A DNA stretch of 64,000 nucleotides. Origin: CAWDVK01 sp963805715. Lineage in GTDB: Bacteria; Actinomycetota; Actinomycetes; Streptosporangiales; Streptosporangiaceae. The DNA is taken from the NCBI GenBank assembly GCA_963805715.1, contig CAWDVK010000017.1:124001-188000 (forward strand), in the 5' to 3' direction. Under the pieces are notes generated by a model. The model was not told the DNA's origin. It did no database searches and saw only the letters and a program-made list of their open reading frames with translations. Within the stretch, counting starts at the first letter, position 1; every line of letters starts with the position of its first letter. Below, piece by piece: positions 20,872 to 30,182 of the stretch. The position numbers and the translations under genes were made by a program.

Positions 20872-22180
20872 GTGATCGAGCGGTACACGCTGCCTGAGAT
20901 GGGGCACGTCTGGAGCGAGGCGCACAAGTACGAGCTCTGGTGCCGGGTGGAGACCCTCGTGCTGGCCGCGCATGCCGACGCCGGGACCGTGCCGGCGGAC
21001 GCCGTGCAGCCGGTGCGGGCGGCACCGCCGCCGACCCCGGAGGCCGTGGCCGCGCTGGAGGCCGTGACCGGCCACGATGTCATCGCCTTCCTGTCGGCGT
21101 GGGCGGACAACACCACGCCGCGCGAGGCCGCTGCCTACGTGCATTTCGGCATGACGTCCTCCGATCTGCTCGACACCGCTCTCGCCTTGCAGCTCACCGA
21201 GGCCACCGACCTGCTGGCGGCCCGCTGCACCGAGCTCCTGGCCGCGCTCCGGGCGCACGCGCTCGCCCACCGCGCCACGCTGCGGCCGGGCCGGACCCAC
21301 GGGATCCACGCGGAACCCGACGTGTGGGGACACCGCGTCGCGGACTTCGCGTTCGCGATGGCCCGCTGCCGGGACCGGCTGCTGCGGGCCAGGAAGCTCC
21401 GTCGCGGTGGGCAAGCTGTCGGGCCCGGTCGGCACCTACTCCAATATCGACCCGGCCATCGAGGCCCGGGTGCTGGCCGAGCTCGGGCTCCGGCCCGCCG
21501 ACGCCGCGACCCAGGTCGTCATGCGGGACGGCGTCGCCGAGTGGGTCAGCGTGCTGGCCCTGATCGCCACTGTCTGCGAGGCCGTCGCGCTCGAGGTCAG
21601 GCATGGCCAGCGGACCGAGGTCGCCGAGCTGGCCGAGCCATTCGGGTCGGGCCAGAAGGGGTCGTCCGCCATGCCGCACAAGAAGAACCCGGTCCGCGCG
21701 GAACGGATCAGCGGGCTGGCCCGGATCGTCCGGGCTCAGGTGGTGCCGGTGATGGAAGGGATACCGCTCTGGCACGAGCGAGATATCTCACATTCCTCGA
21801 CCGAGCGGGTGGCCCTGCCCGACGCCGCGACCGCCACTGACTACCTGCTCGAGCAGACGGCCGGCCTGGTCCGGGGGCTCGTCGTGGACGCGGACCGGAT
21901 GCGCGCCAACCTGGACGCGACCCATGGCCTGCTCTACAGCTCGGCCATCCTGCTGGAGCTCGTCGCGGCCGGGATGTCCCGCGAGGACGCTTACGCGCTC
22001 GTCCAGGCGGCGGCCATGGAGACCTGGGCCAGCGGCACTCCGCTGCGCGAGACGCTGCGCAAGCACGCGGCGGAGCGCGGCCAGCCGCTCGATGAGGCGC
22101 GGCTGGATGAGGCCTGCCGGCCGGAGCGCTACGTGAGCCGGCTGGGACCGGTCTTCGACCGGCTCGAGCAGCTGACATGA
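20872..22180 (+). pseudogene. purB: Adenylosuccinate lyase, interrupted by one single-base frameshift
   Basis: Catalyses two fumarate-releasing steps of purine synthesis. From GTG 20872 the frame reads MIERYTLPEMGHVWSEAHKYELW and continues normally to about 21392. Homology then jumps by one base to a frame with VGKLSGPVGTYSNIDP, the lyase signature GSSAMPHKKNP and a normal C-terminus ending at 22180. The break lies in the octamer GGAAGCTC (21392-21399); removing one base restores a ~435-aa protein. All catalytic motifs survive and the enzyme is normally essential for purine prototrophy. A consensus error is the first explanation; true inactivation is the alternative. Confidence 0.85.
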
Positions 22181-22208
22181 CCGCGGCCAGGCCGCGGCGG
22201 GCGGCGGC

Positions 22209-23055
22209 ATGAGGCACATCTACTCGGGCAAGGTCCGGGAAGCTCTACCAGGCCGGCGAGGGCACGCTGCTGCTGGTCGCCACCGATCGCATCTCCGCCT
22301 TTGACTACGTGCTGGAGACGCCGATCCCGGATAAGGGCCGGATCCTCACCCAGCTCTCCCTGTGGTGGTTCGAGCGGCTGGCTGACCTGGTCCCCAACCA
22401 CCTCATCGACGCGCCGGTGCCGGCCGAGTTCGAGGGCCGGGCGATGGCGTGCCGGCCGCTGCGGATGGTGCCGGTGGAGTGCGTGGCGCGGGGCTACCTC
22501 ACCGGCTCGGGGCTGGCCGACTACCGGCGCGACGGGATGGTCGGCGGGGTCGGGCTGCCGGCCGGCCTGACCGACGGCTCCCGGCTGCCTGAGCCGCTCT
22601 TTGACCCGGACACCAAGGCGCCGCAGGGGCAGCACGACGAGAACATCTCCCCGGCCGAGGTGGCCGAGCTGGTCGGGCCCGGCGCCGCGGAGGAGCTGGC
22701 GCAGATCACGCTGGCGGTGTACCGGAGGGGCGCCGAGCTGGCGGCCGGCGGCGGCATCATCGTGGCTGACACCAAGATCGAGCTGGGCTTTGACGATGAC
22801 GGGCTGCTCCGGCTGGCTGATGAGGTGCTGACGCCGGACTCGTCCAGGTTCTGGCCGGCCGATGCCTGGCAGCCGGGCCGGAGCCAGCCGTCCTTCGACA
22901 AGCAGTACGTCAGGGACTGGCTGACCTCGCCCGAGTCCGGCTGGGACCGCTACGGCCAGGAGCCGCCGCCGCCGCTGCCCGCGCACGTGGTCGAACGAAC
23001 CCGGAGCACCTACATCGAGGCATACGAGCGCATCACCGGCCTTCGCTGGCACTAA
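22209..23055 (+). pseudogene. purC: SAICAR synthetase, interrupted near the N-terminus by one single-base frameshift
   Basis: Adds aspartate to CAIR in purine synthesis. ATG 22209 gives MRHIYSGKVRE, then the frame breaks at GGAAGCTC (22238-22245). One base removed gives ...RELYQAGEGTLLLVATDRISAFDYVLETPIPDKG, the usual PurC N-terminus, and the rest is intact to 23055 (KIELGF, SFDKQYVRDWL motifs). It begins 28 bases after purB. An internal start at 22309 would lack the ATP-binding N-terminus, so the observed sequence cannot make a normal enzyme unless the extra base is an error. Confidence 0.85.
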
Positions 23056-23277
23056 TGGCGACCCTCCTGCTACGCAGCGAATCCAGTCAGATACGGTACG
23101 TAACACTGTCGTCATGGCTCGGGGGGCGCTGTCGCGGTGGAATACTGGACTGCACGTGAATCGGCCGACCTGCAAGGGGAGGGCCTGCTGTCTGGGTGGT
23201 CAGCGGACACCCCAGGCGCGACCACAACGCGGCGGCTAAACGGCGCCGCGCAGCTACGCGACAGGAGTATCACCCTC

Positions 23278-24558
23278 ATGACGAGCGGCCCCGAGACCCG
23301 CTATCGCGTCCGCGGCGGTAACCCGCTGCAAGGCACTGTCTTCGTTCAGGGCGCCAAGAACGCCGCGCTCAAGATGATCGCCGCTTCGCTGCTGGCCGAG
23401 AAGGGCCGGACGGTGCTGCGGAACGTCCCGGTGATCGAGGACGTCCGGCGGGCGGTCGAGCTCGCCCAGGCGGTCGGCGCCGTGGTCAAGTTCCACGAGG
23501 CCGAGCGGACGCTCGTCGTCGACGCGTCGGAGCTGACCAGCTCGGTCCTGCCGGCTGACATTGCCCGCCGGTTCCGTGCCTCGGTCCTGTTCGTGCCGGC
23601 GCTGCTGCACCGGCTGGGCGAGGCCACGATCGAGGGCATCGGCGGGTGCAACCTGGGCAGCCGGAACCTCGACTTCCACTACCGGGGCTTCGCCCGGCTC
23701 GGCGCCATCGTGGATGAGCAGGAAACCCAGATCCACGTCAAGGCGGGCCAGCTCCGGGGCGCGCACCTGTACCTGGACACGCCATCGCACACGGGCACCG
23801 AGAACCTGATCATGGCGGCCTCGCTGGCACCGGGCAAGACGATCATCGATAACACCGCCCTGGAGCCCGAGGTCCTGGACGTCATCGCGTTCCTGACCAA
23901 GATGGGCGCGCGGATCACCGGGGGCGGCACCGGGTTCGTGACGGTCGAGGGCGTCAGCGAGCTGACGGCGGTGGAGCACACCGTCATGCCGGATCGCATC
24001 GACGCGGCCGTCTTCGCCATGGCCGCGGCGATCACCGGCGGCGAGCTCAGCCTGGTCGGTGCCTCCCTTGAGCATTTCGGCGTCGTGCGCTGGAAGCTCG
24101 AGCAGATGGGGGTGGAATTCTCGACCCATGGCGCGATCCTGCAGGTACGCCGGGACCGGCAGCTGCGCCCGATCAACGTGATCACGAGCCCGTTCCCCGG
24201 CTTCGCCACCGACCTGCAGTCACCGATCATGGCCGTTAGCTGCCTGGCCGACGGCACCAGCTATATCCGCGAGACGATCTTCGACGGCCGCTACAAGCTG
24301 GCCGGCGAGCTGAACAAGATGGGCGCCAAGGTCGAGGTCGCCGGGGGCGTCGCCCTGGTGCACGGGCCGACGCCGCTGCATGGCACGGAAGTGATCGCGC
24401 ACGAGCTGCGCACTGGCATCGCGCTGATTCTCGCGGGCCTCGCCGCAGACGGCGAGACGGTCGTCTCGCCCGGCTACCTGATCGACCGCGGGCACGCATC
24501 GGTGGCGTCCCGCCTCACGACGCTCGGCGCGGACATCACCGAGGAAATCATCAGCTGA
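23278..24558 (+). CDS. murA: UDP-N-acetylglucosamine 1-carboxyvinyltransferase (MurA-type)
   Basis: 426 aa. Transfers enolpyruvate from PEP to UDP-GlcNAc, the first committed peptidoglycan step. Active-site features are present: QGAKNAALK (Lys/Asn), the loop Cys in IGGCNLGSR (the fosfomycin-target position), PDRIDAAVFAMAAAITGG, and ELRTGIALILAGLA. ATG 23278 has AGGAG ten bases upstream. The sequence looks somewhat divergent (RRFRASVLFVPALLHRLGEATIEG). Since actinobacteria often carry two MurA paralogs, it may be a second copy. It stands alone with a regulator gene rather than in a cell-division cluster. Confidence 0.85.
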   Translation: MTSGPETRYRVRGGNPLQGTVFVQGAKNAALKMIAASLLAEKGRTVLRNVPVIEDVRRAVELAQAVGAVVKFHEAERTLVVDASELTSSVLPADIARRFRASVLFVPALLHRLGEATIEGIGGCNLGSRNLDFHYRGFARLGAIVDEQETQIHVKAGQLRGAHLYLDTPSHTGTENLIMAASLAPGKTIIDNTALEPEVLDVIAFLTKMGARITGGGTGFVTVEGVSELTAVEHTVMPDRIDAAVFAMAAAITGGELSLVGASLEHFGVVRWKLEQMGVEFSTHGAILQVRRDRQLRPINVITSPFPGFATDLQSPIMAVSCLADGTSYIRETIFDGRYKLAGELNKMGAKVEVAGGVALVHGPTPLHGTEVIAHELRTGIALILAGLAADGETVVSPGYLIDRGHASVASRLTTLGADITEEIIS

Positions 24559-24620
24559 CGCCGTCGGCGGCACCGGGCACCCGAACCGGTAGTTGCTTCT
24601 TCCGCTGATCTGCCGGATGA

Positions 24621-24635
24621 GCTACGACATGTAGC
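24621..24635. promoter_or_regulatory. Inverted repeat, candidate operator
   Basis: Perfect GCTAC-N5-GTAGC between murA and the downstream regulator, about 100 bases before the regulator start. It could be an operator for that regulator or a weak terminator; no T-run follows. Confidence 0.3.
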
Positions 24636-24736
24636 AGAGAGACTTGCCGGCTCGGGACAGGTGGCCTGGATGCGACCGGAGACAGACGAGTTGGACGCCG
24701 CGCAGCGCCGGCCGGGCACTGCCGGGCGCCGGTGAC

Positions 24737-26065
24737 ATGACCGGACCATGGCAGGCCCGGCCCGAGCTAACCATCGGCGTCGTCGGACCGCACGAGCTGG
24801 TGGAGCGCATCATGCTGTCCGGCCTGCCCGCCGGCAGCCTGCCGGGATCCTCCCCGGCGGGTTTACCGGCTGGCGACCCGCCACCGGCTGCCCAGCGGCT
24901 GGTGGCGGCCGCCTACCGGGATGAGCAGGAGGCGCCGGACAAGGTGGCCAGGTTCGGCAGCGCGATCGACGCCTGCGTCCTGGCCAGCCAGGCTGCCTAC
25001 GAGCACGCGCGGCGGGCCGGGGCGCTGCACTGCCCGGCTACCTTCATCCAGCTGAACGGCAGCGCGCTCTATGCGGCCCTGCTGCGGGCGAGTCAGGCGG
25101 GCCACGATCTGAGCCGGTGCAGCATTGACGGGCTCAGCCGGGCAGACGCCGACGAGGCGTTCGCTGAGCTCGGCATCCCCGCGCGCGAGGTGCAGGTGCG
25201 CGATCCCGCGCCAGGGCCGGCCGCGCTGGCCGCCTTCCATGAGCGGCTATTCCGCCAGGGAAAGACATCCGCCGCGTTCACCTGCCAGCCGGCGCTGGCC
25301 CGGAGGCTGTCCGCCGAGGGAGTGCCGGCCTTCCCGCTGTGGCCGACCGGCAGCGCCATCCGGTCGGCGCTGCGGACCGCCGTGCTGCTCGCCGACGGCC
25401 GGCGACTCCGGGACAGCCAGCTGGCGGTGGCCCTGATCGAGGTACCCGCGCTGCGCGAGGCGATCCGGCGGCCCGCCTCCCGGTACTCGCGAGACGAGCT
25501 GCGCCTGTCGGTGCACCGGATTCTCCTGCGGGAAGCCGAGCGGATGCACGCAGCAGTCAGCCCGGTCAGCGATCACGATTTCCTGATCGTCGCCACCCGC
25601 GGGTCGCTGCGGACGGGAGCCGAGAGCGGTCTGCCGATCATCGAGCGCGCGCAAGCCGAGCTGGGCACCCGGCTCGAGGTGGGCATCGGGATCGGCAGCA
25701 CCGAGCAGGAGGCCGAGGCCCAGGCCAGGGCCAGCCTGGGCGCCGCGGCGGCAGCCGAGCGGGCCGCCCGGCGTCATTACCCGCGGGTGCCGGCCCAGCG
25801 ACCCGCGCCACCCGCCGCCGCGCCGCGGGGCCTGGAGACACTGTCCCGGCTGGCCGGCAAGCTGGCCGACGGCGGCACGGCGCTGGTGGTGGACGCCGAG
25901 ACCGCTGGCCGGCTGCTCGGGGTCACGCCGCGAACGGCCCGCCGGATGCTGCGCCTCCTCGTCGAGGAAGGGCTCGCCTGGCCGCTCCCGCCGAGCCGCA
26001 GCCCGCAGCCGGGACGGCCCCGGCAGGCCTACCGCCTCGTCGTGGAGAAGCTGGACCAGCGCTAG
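24737..26065 (+). CDS. Winged-helix regulator with an unusual N-terminal sensor region
   Basis: 442 aa, no exact family recognised. Residues ~1-190 look like a ligand-binding alpha/beta domain (ELTIGVVGPHELVERIM; CPATFIQLNGSALYAALLRA). The middle (~270-360) contains DHDFLIVATRG and TRLEVGIGIGSTEQEAEAQARASL, reminiscent of a degenerate nucleotide-cyclase/GGDEF-type fold. The last ~75 residues form a winged helix (AETAGRLLGVTPRTARRMLRLLVEEGLAW). ATG 24737 was chosen because homology-like sequence starts there. It follows murA on the same strand, and its stop overlaps the convergent monooxygenase gene. A regulatory role is inferred from the helix-turn-helix. Confidence 0.6.
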   Translation: MTGPWQARPELTIGVVGPHELVERIMLSGLPAGSLPGSSPAGLPAGDPPPAAQRLVAAAYRDEQEAPDKVARFGSAIDACVLASQAAYEHARRAGALHCPATFIQLNGSALYAALLRASQAGHDLSRCSIDGLSRADADEAFAELGIPAREVQVRDPAPGPAALAAFHERLFRQGKTSAAFTCQPALARRLSAEGVPAFPLWPTGSAIRSALRTAVLLADGRRLRDSQLAVALIEVPALREAIRRPASRYSRDELRLSVHRILLREAERMHAAVSPVSDHDFLIVATRGSLRTGAESGLPIIERAQAELGTRLEVGIGIGSTEQEAEAQARASLGAAAAAERAARRHYPRVPAQRPAPPAAAPRGLETLSRLAGKLADGGTALVVDAETAGRLLGVTPRTARRMLRLLVEEGLAWPLPPSRSPQPGRPRQAYRLVVEKLDQR

Positions 26066-27079
26066 CGCAGCCGGCTGATCACATCCCGGCCGAACCTGGC
26101 CATCTCCTCGCGCTGCGGGGAGAACTGCAGCAGCATCAGGCTCACGCCGGCCGTCTCGTACGCCCGGAGCCGGTCAATGATCTGATCGGGAGTGCCGATC
26201 AGCCCGCTGCGCAGGCCCCGGTTGGACACGCTGTACTCCTGCAGCGAGACCTGCGACTCCAGCTGGGAACCCTGGACGAAATCCTGGTAGGAGGCATAGG
26301 CCTCGGGGGTGGAGCGCACGTCCAGAATGCGCTCAAGCTCCGCGCGAGCCTCGTCCTCGGTGTCGCGGCAGATCACGTAGCCCGACACGCCGAAGTCCAG
26401 CGGGGGCCTGCCCGCGCCGGCCCGCCGCGCGGCGAGGTCGGCAATCTTGGCCGCGATGACATCGGGCGCGTCGCCATGCATCACGTAGGCGTCGGCCTGA
26501 GCGGCGATCACCTCCTTGGCCTTCGGGGACTCGCCGCCCATGTAGATGGCCGGGGCGGGCCGGCTTGGGCTCCAGCACAGTACCTTCCAGCTGGTAGAGC
26601 GGCCCGTCGTGCTGGACGGTGTCCTCGCGCAGCAGCCTGCCCAGCACCTCCAGCCACTCCCTGGTCCTGGCATACCTCGCGTCGTGCACGTCGAATGGCG
26701 CGCCGTACTGGGCGGCCTCGTCCTTCCACCAGGAGGAGACGACGTTCAGCGACACCCGGCCGGGCGCGATCACGTCCAGGGTGGACAGCGCCTTGGCCGT
26801 CAGGGCCGGCGCGTGATAATTCGGCCGGACGGCCAGCATCAGCTCCAGCGTGCTGGTGACCGCCGCCACCGCCGGGGCCAGCGTCCAGCAGTCCAGCGAG
26901 GGCGCGCGGTGACCCTTGATGTCGTTGAGGTTCAGCTCCGCGATCAGGGTCAGGTCAAACCCGTGCTGCTCGCTCTCGGCAGCCAGGCTCGCGATGTAGG
27001 GCCAGGAGACCGGCATGCCCTCATCCCGGACGTTGCGCAGCCAGCCGCCGAAGATCGGCATCCAGTACCCGAACCGCAT
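26062..27079 (-). pseudogene. LLM-class flavin-dependent monooxygenase (SsuD-like), one single-base frameshift
   Basis: ATG 27079 with GAGAGGGG upstream starts MRFGYWMPIFGG. Typical luciferase-like/SsuD motifs follow: LNLNDIKG, LMLAVRPNYHAP, RVSLNVVSSWWKDEA. After LEPKPARP the frame breaks in a run of four G (26552-26555, plus strand). One G fewer restores AIYMGGESPKAKEVIAAQADAYV and the remainder to 26062 (NRGLRSGLIGTPDQIIDRL). The full product would be ~338 aa, using FMNH2 and O2 on an organosulfur or other substrate. It is the third +1 event within about 5 kb. The start overlaps the ATP-grasp gene by 59 bases. Confidence 0.8.
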
Positions 27080-28079
27080 CGGGGTGCCCCTCTCGCCCTG
27101 TTCCAGATGTCACTGTTAGCAGATCTCGCCGTTGCCCGGTCTCGCCGGCAGCCGCCTCGGCCAGCAGCCGGCCGAGGAACGCGGCCACCGCCGGCAGGGC
27201 CGGCCGCGGCGCCGCCGCCTCGATGCCCGCGTTGTAGTTCGTGGTGGTGTTGATGTCGTAGGTGACCAGCCGCCCGTCAGCGGTCTCGATGAACTCGAAT
27301 CCGGCGATCTCGATCCCCTGCTGCCGGCAGAATCGTGCATAGCTGCCGGTAATGGGGTGCTCGAAGTTCTCGCGCAGGGTGAACAGCGATGCTGCGCCGG
27401 CCTCACCGGCAGCGCCGCCGCGAGCGTCCGCGGCGCAGGCGTCGGCCGGGCAGAGCTCGAAGCCGCCGCGGGCGGTGTCGGCGGTGAGCGCGTAGATGAA
27501 CTCGCCGCCGACCAGCTCGGCGCGGGTAATCCGCGGCTCCGCCGCCTGCAGGTACTCCTGCAGCAGGGTGATGCCATCCGCTGGCGGCTGGTAGTCAGCG
27601 CCGGCCAGGCAGGCGTCGAATTCGTCGTGACTGGCGAAGAGGCGGACGCCATGGCCCTTCCCGCCCTGGTTGTGCTTGCTGATGAACGGAACAGGCAGCT
27701 TGCGCGCGGCGGCGGCGAGATCGGCGGTCCCGGCGACCGCCATGGTGCGCGGCACGTCCAGTCCGTGCGCGCGCAGCGCGATCAGCTGCTCAGCCTTGCT
27801 GACCTCCAGCTCGAGGGCCTGCCTGCCGTTCACCACCCGGCGGCCGTGCGCCCGCAGCCAGCTGAGCACGCCGCGGGCCTGCTCCTTCGCGAACGGGTGG
27901 CCGCGGGTATGCGCGGACGCGCTCATCCGGGACCAGTACACGCCCTCCGGCGGCGCCTCGTCGAGGTCGAGAACTGCCTCGCCGAGCAGCCACTGCTCGT
28001 GCGGCAGCCCGGCCTGGTCGAAGGCCGCCGCCAGCGGCGCGTACCAGTCCGGGTTCTCGTGCATCACGTAGAGCTTCAC
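27021..28079 (-). CDS. ATP-grasp ligase-like protein
   Basis: 352 aa. The N-terminal domain begins MKLYVMHENPDWYAPLAAAF. The ATP-grasp core has PFISKHNQGGKGHGVRLF (glycine-rich ATP loop) and LLQEYLQ, and ends with FEFIETADGRLVTYDINTTTNYNAG, whose Glu/Asp/Asn residues bind magnesium. The layout resembles RimK-type carboxylate-amine ligases, which form amide bonds. It lies between an aminotransferase (120 bases upstream) and a flavin monooxygenase (overlapping downstream) on one strand. The substrate is unknown. GTG start with GGAGG about 12 bases upstream. Confidence 0.7.
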   Translation of the reverse strand: MKLYVMHENPDWYAPLAAAFDQAGLPHEQWLLGEAVLDLDEAPPEGVYWSRMSASAHTRGHPFAKEQARGVLSWLRAHGRRVVNGRQALELEVSKAEQLIALRAHGLDVPRTMAVAGTADLAAAARKLPVPFISKHNQGGKGHGVRLFASHDEFDACLAGADYQPPADGITLLQEYLQAAEPRITRAELVGGEFIYALTADTARGGFELCPADACAADARGGAAGEAGAASLFTLRENFEHPITGSYARFCRQQGIEIAGFEFIETADGRLVTYDINTTTNYNAGIEAAAPRPALPAVAAFLGRLLAEAAAGETGQRRDLLTVTSGTGREGHPDAVRVLDADLRRLAAQRPG

Positions 28080-28198
28080 CGCAGCGTGGCCTCCGCAGAC
28101 AATTCGCCCGTCCCAGGCTACGGGACCGGGCGGGCCCGGCGGGCCGCCCGAGTGTCCGCCGCCCCGGCTGCCGCTGAGCTCCGCAGGGCGCCGCCCGG

Positions 28199-29275
28199 TC
28201 AGTGCCGCCGCGGGTAGTCCCTGGCGGCAGCCAGGAAGGCGTCATTGGCCTCGTAGTCCCCGATGGACACCCGGACGCCCTCGTCACCGTACGGCCGCAC
28301 GCTGATCCCGGCCCGGTCGCAGGACGCGGCGAAATCGGCCGTGTCCAGGCCCGTCGGCAGCCAGACGAAGTTGGCCTCGGTCGCGGGCACCGTCCAGCCC
28401 CGGGCAAGCAGCTCGTCCCGGACCCGGCCGCGTTCCTTGACCACCAGCTCGACGCGCTCCAGCAGCTCGGCCTCGGCCGCCAGCGATGCGATCGCGGCGG
28501 CCTGGGCCAGCGCGTTCACCGAGAACGTCAGCATCGTCTTGCGGATCGCGGCCGCCACCGGCTCGTGCCCGATGAGGAAGCCGACCCGCAAGCCGGCCAG
28601 CCCGTATGCCTTGGAGAAGGTCCGCAGTACGGCCACGTTCGGCCGGTCGGCATACAGGGTGAGGCCGTCGGGGACATCGGGATCGCGCACGTACTCGGCA
28701 TATGCCTCGTCCAGGACCACCAGGCAGTCCGGCGGCACGCGGCCGAGGAACTCCTCGAGCTCGCCGTGCCGGACCACCGTGCCCGTCGGGTTGTTCGGGT
28801 TGCACACGAAGATCAGCCTGGTCCGGTCGGTGATCGCATCGGCCATGGCAGCCAGGTCATGGCTCTGGTCACGCAGCGGAACGCGGACCGAGGTGGCGCT
28901 GGCCAGGTCCGCCAGGTAGGGATAGGCCTCGAACGACCGCCACGCGTACAGCACCTCAGTGCCGGGCTCGGCCACCGCCGCCAGCAGCTGCTGGGTTACC
29001 CCGACTGACCCGCAGCCGACGGCCACATGATCGGGCGGCACGCCGAACCGGGCCGCGATGGCGGCGATCAGCCCGGCGGCACCGTTGTCGGGGTACCTGT
29101 TGATGCCGACGGCCGATTCGGCGATCACCTTCAGCACGGACGGCAGCGGGCCCCAGGGCGACTCGTTGGACGAGAGCTTGAAGGACCTGCCGCCGGGAGC
29201 CGACGGGTTCTTACCCGGCCGGTACGGGGCGAACCGGTCGAGTACCGGCCGGAATCGCGGCGATGGCGTGGACAC
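28199..29275 (-). CDS. hisC: Histidinol-phosphate/aromatic aminotransferase (HisC family)
   Basis: 358 aa PLP-dependent fold-type I aminotransferase. Family marks: KLSSNESPWGPLPSV, CNPNNPTGT, VLDEAYAEYV and the PLP lysine in TFSKAYGLAGLRVGF. These match HisC and the closely related phenylalanine aminotransferase Pat. GTG 29275 is preceded by AGGAGGA; the frame is open further upstream but without homology. No other his gene is nearby, and the neighbour genes (ATP-grasp, flavin monooxygenase) hint that it may serve another pathway. The his symbol is therefore provisional. Confidence 0.85.
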   Translation of the reverse strand: MSTPSPRFRPVLDRFAPYRPGKNPSAPGGRSFKLSSNESPWGPLPSVLKVIAESAVGINRYPDNGAAGLIAAIAARFGVPPDHVAVGCGSVGVTQQLLAAVAEPGTEVLYAWRSFEAYPYLADLASATSVRVPLRDQSHDLAAMADAITDRTRLIFVCNPNNPTGTVVRHGELEEFLGRVPPDCLVVLDEAYAEYVRDPDVPDGLTLYADRPNVAVLRTFSKAYGLAGLRVGFLIGHEPVAAAIRKTMLTFSVNALAQAAAIASLAAEAELLERVELVVKERGRVRDELLARGWTVPATEANFVWLPTGLDTADFAASCDRAGISVRPYGDEGVRVSIGDYEANDAFLAAARDYPRRH

Positions 29276-29372
29276 CTTTGTCCTCCTGAGCTGGTCGGCC
29301 CCCTCGCGGCAGCGAGCCGGCGCTGGCGGCGGCCGCACTCCCAGCGTAGCGGCGCTGAGGAACTGGTCCCGG

Positions 29373-30035
29373 TCAGCGCGGCCTGAGCATGGGCGGGTGC
29401 AGGAGCTCGGCATCGCCGCGCCGGTACAGCTGCGCCGGACGGCCGCCGCCGGAGGCGATGGCCGAGCCGGTCAGCACCAGGAACCGGCGCGCCCCGGTCA
29501 CCTTGCGGTGAAAGTTCCGCGGGTCGAGCGGGGTACCCCAGACGATCTCGTAGACGCGGCGCAGCTCGGCGACCGTGAACTCGTCCCGGCAGAACGCCGC
29601 GGCCAGCGGGGTGTACTCGAGCTTGGACCTGGCTCGCTCCACCCCGTCCTGCAGGATCCTGGCGTGGTCGAAGGCCATCTCGGTCAGCACCGACACGGGC
29701 TGCCAGCTCATCTGCGGCTGAGCCAGCGCCGGCAGATCCGCGGCCAGGCCGAGGTAGGCCACGGACACGGCCCGCTGCCGCGGATCCCGGTCCGGGTAGC
29801 CGTAGGTCTGCAGCTGCTCGAGATGCACCGGCGCGCCGGGCAGCCCGGCCCGCTCGGCGAGCACCCTCGCCGCGGCGGCCGGCAGGTCCTCATCAAGCCG
29901 GATGAACCCGCCGGGCAGGGCCCAGCGGCCGGTATGCGGCTCGCTGTCGCGGCGCCAGAGCAGCGCGGCGAGCTCTCCGCCGCGCACAGTCAGGATGACC
30001 AGATCCACGCTGACCCTGACCCGGGGAGCTGTCAC
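29373..30035 (-). CDS. NUDIX-domain transcriptional regulator, NrtR-like
   Basis: 220 aa. A NUDIX domain (residues ~1-135: LLWRRDSEPHTGRWALPGGFIRLDEDL) is followed by a winged-helix-like C-terminus (FCRDEFTVAELRRVYEIVWGTPLDPRNFHRKV). That is the NrtR architecture, which senses ADP-ribose and controls NAD genes. The NUDIX box is degenerate: the usual RE-x-x-EE core reads RVLAER, losing metal-binding Glu residues, which fits a sensor rather than a hydrolase. GTG 30035 has TAGCGT seven bases upstream. nadB and nadC lie 21 kb away; regulation of them is not shown. Confidence 0.75.
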   Translation of the reverse strand: MTAPRVRVSVDLVILTVRGGELAALLWRRDSEPHTGRWALPGGFIRLDEDLPAAAARVLAERAGLPGAPVHLEQLQTYGYPDRDPRQRAVSVAYLGLAADLPALAQPQMSWQPVSVLTEMAFDHARILQDGVERARSKLEYTPLAAAFCRDEFTVAELRRVYEIVWGTPLDPRNFHRKVTGARRFLVLTGSAIASGGGRPAQLYRRGDAELLHPPMLRPR

Positions 30036-30042
30036 AGACAGC

Positions 30043-30048
30043 ACGCTA
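30043..30048 (-). promoter_or_regulatory. TAGCGT -10-like element of the NrtR-like gene
   Basis: TANNNT hexamer seven bases before the GTG at 30035; leaderless pattern. Confidence 0.55.
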
Positions 30049-30182
30049 GCGCGGCCCGGGGAAATGCCAGTCGCGGGCATCTACGGCTACGTCGGCTGAG
30101 CGAACCCGGCCGTCGTCCCTGCCCAGCGCACCGACCGGGCGGCCGGCCCCGGTCAGCTGGGCTGAGCCCGGGCCGGGCTAGG

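Noticed and set aside
21392..22245. Programmed ribosomal frameshifting in purB and purC
   Set aside because: No slippery heptamer or downstream pseudoknot is evident, and neither family is known to use recoding. Sequence error or mutation is simpler.
21392..22245. A modified GAGCTC motif causing systematic basecalling errors
   Set aside because: Intact GAGCTC occurs elsewhere in the window (for example near 9323, 16325, 21957 and 25167), so the motif alone does not explain the insertions.
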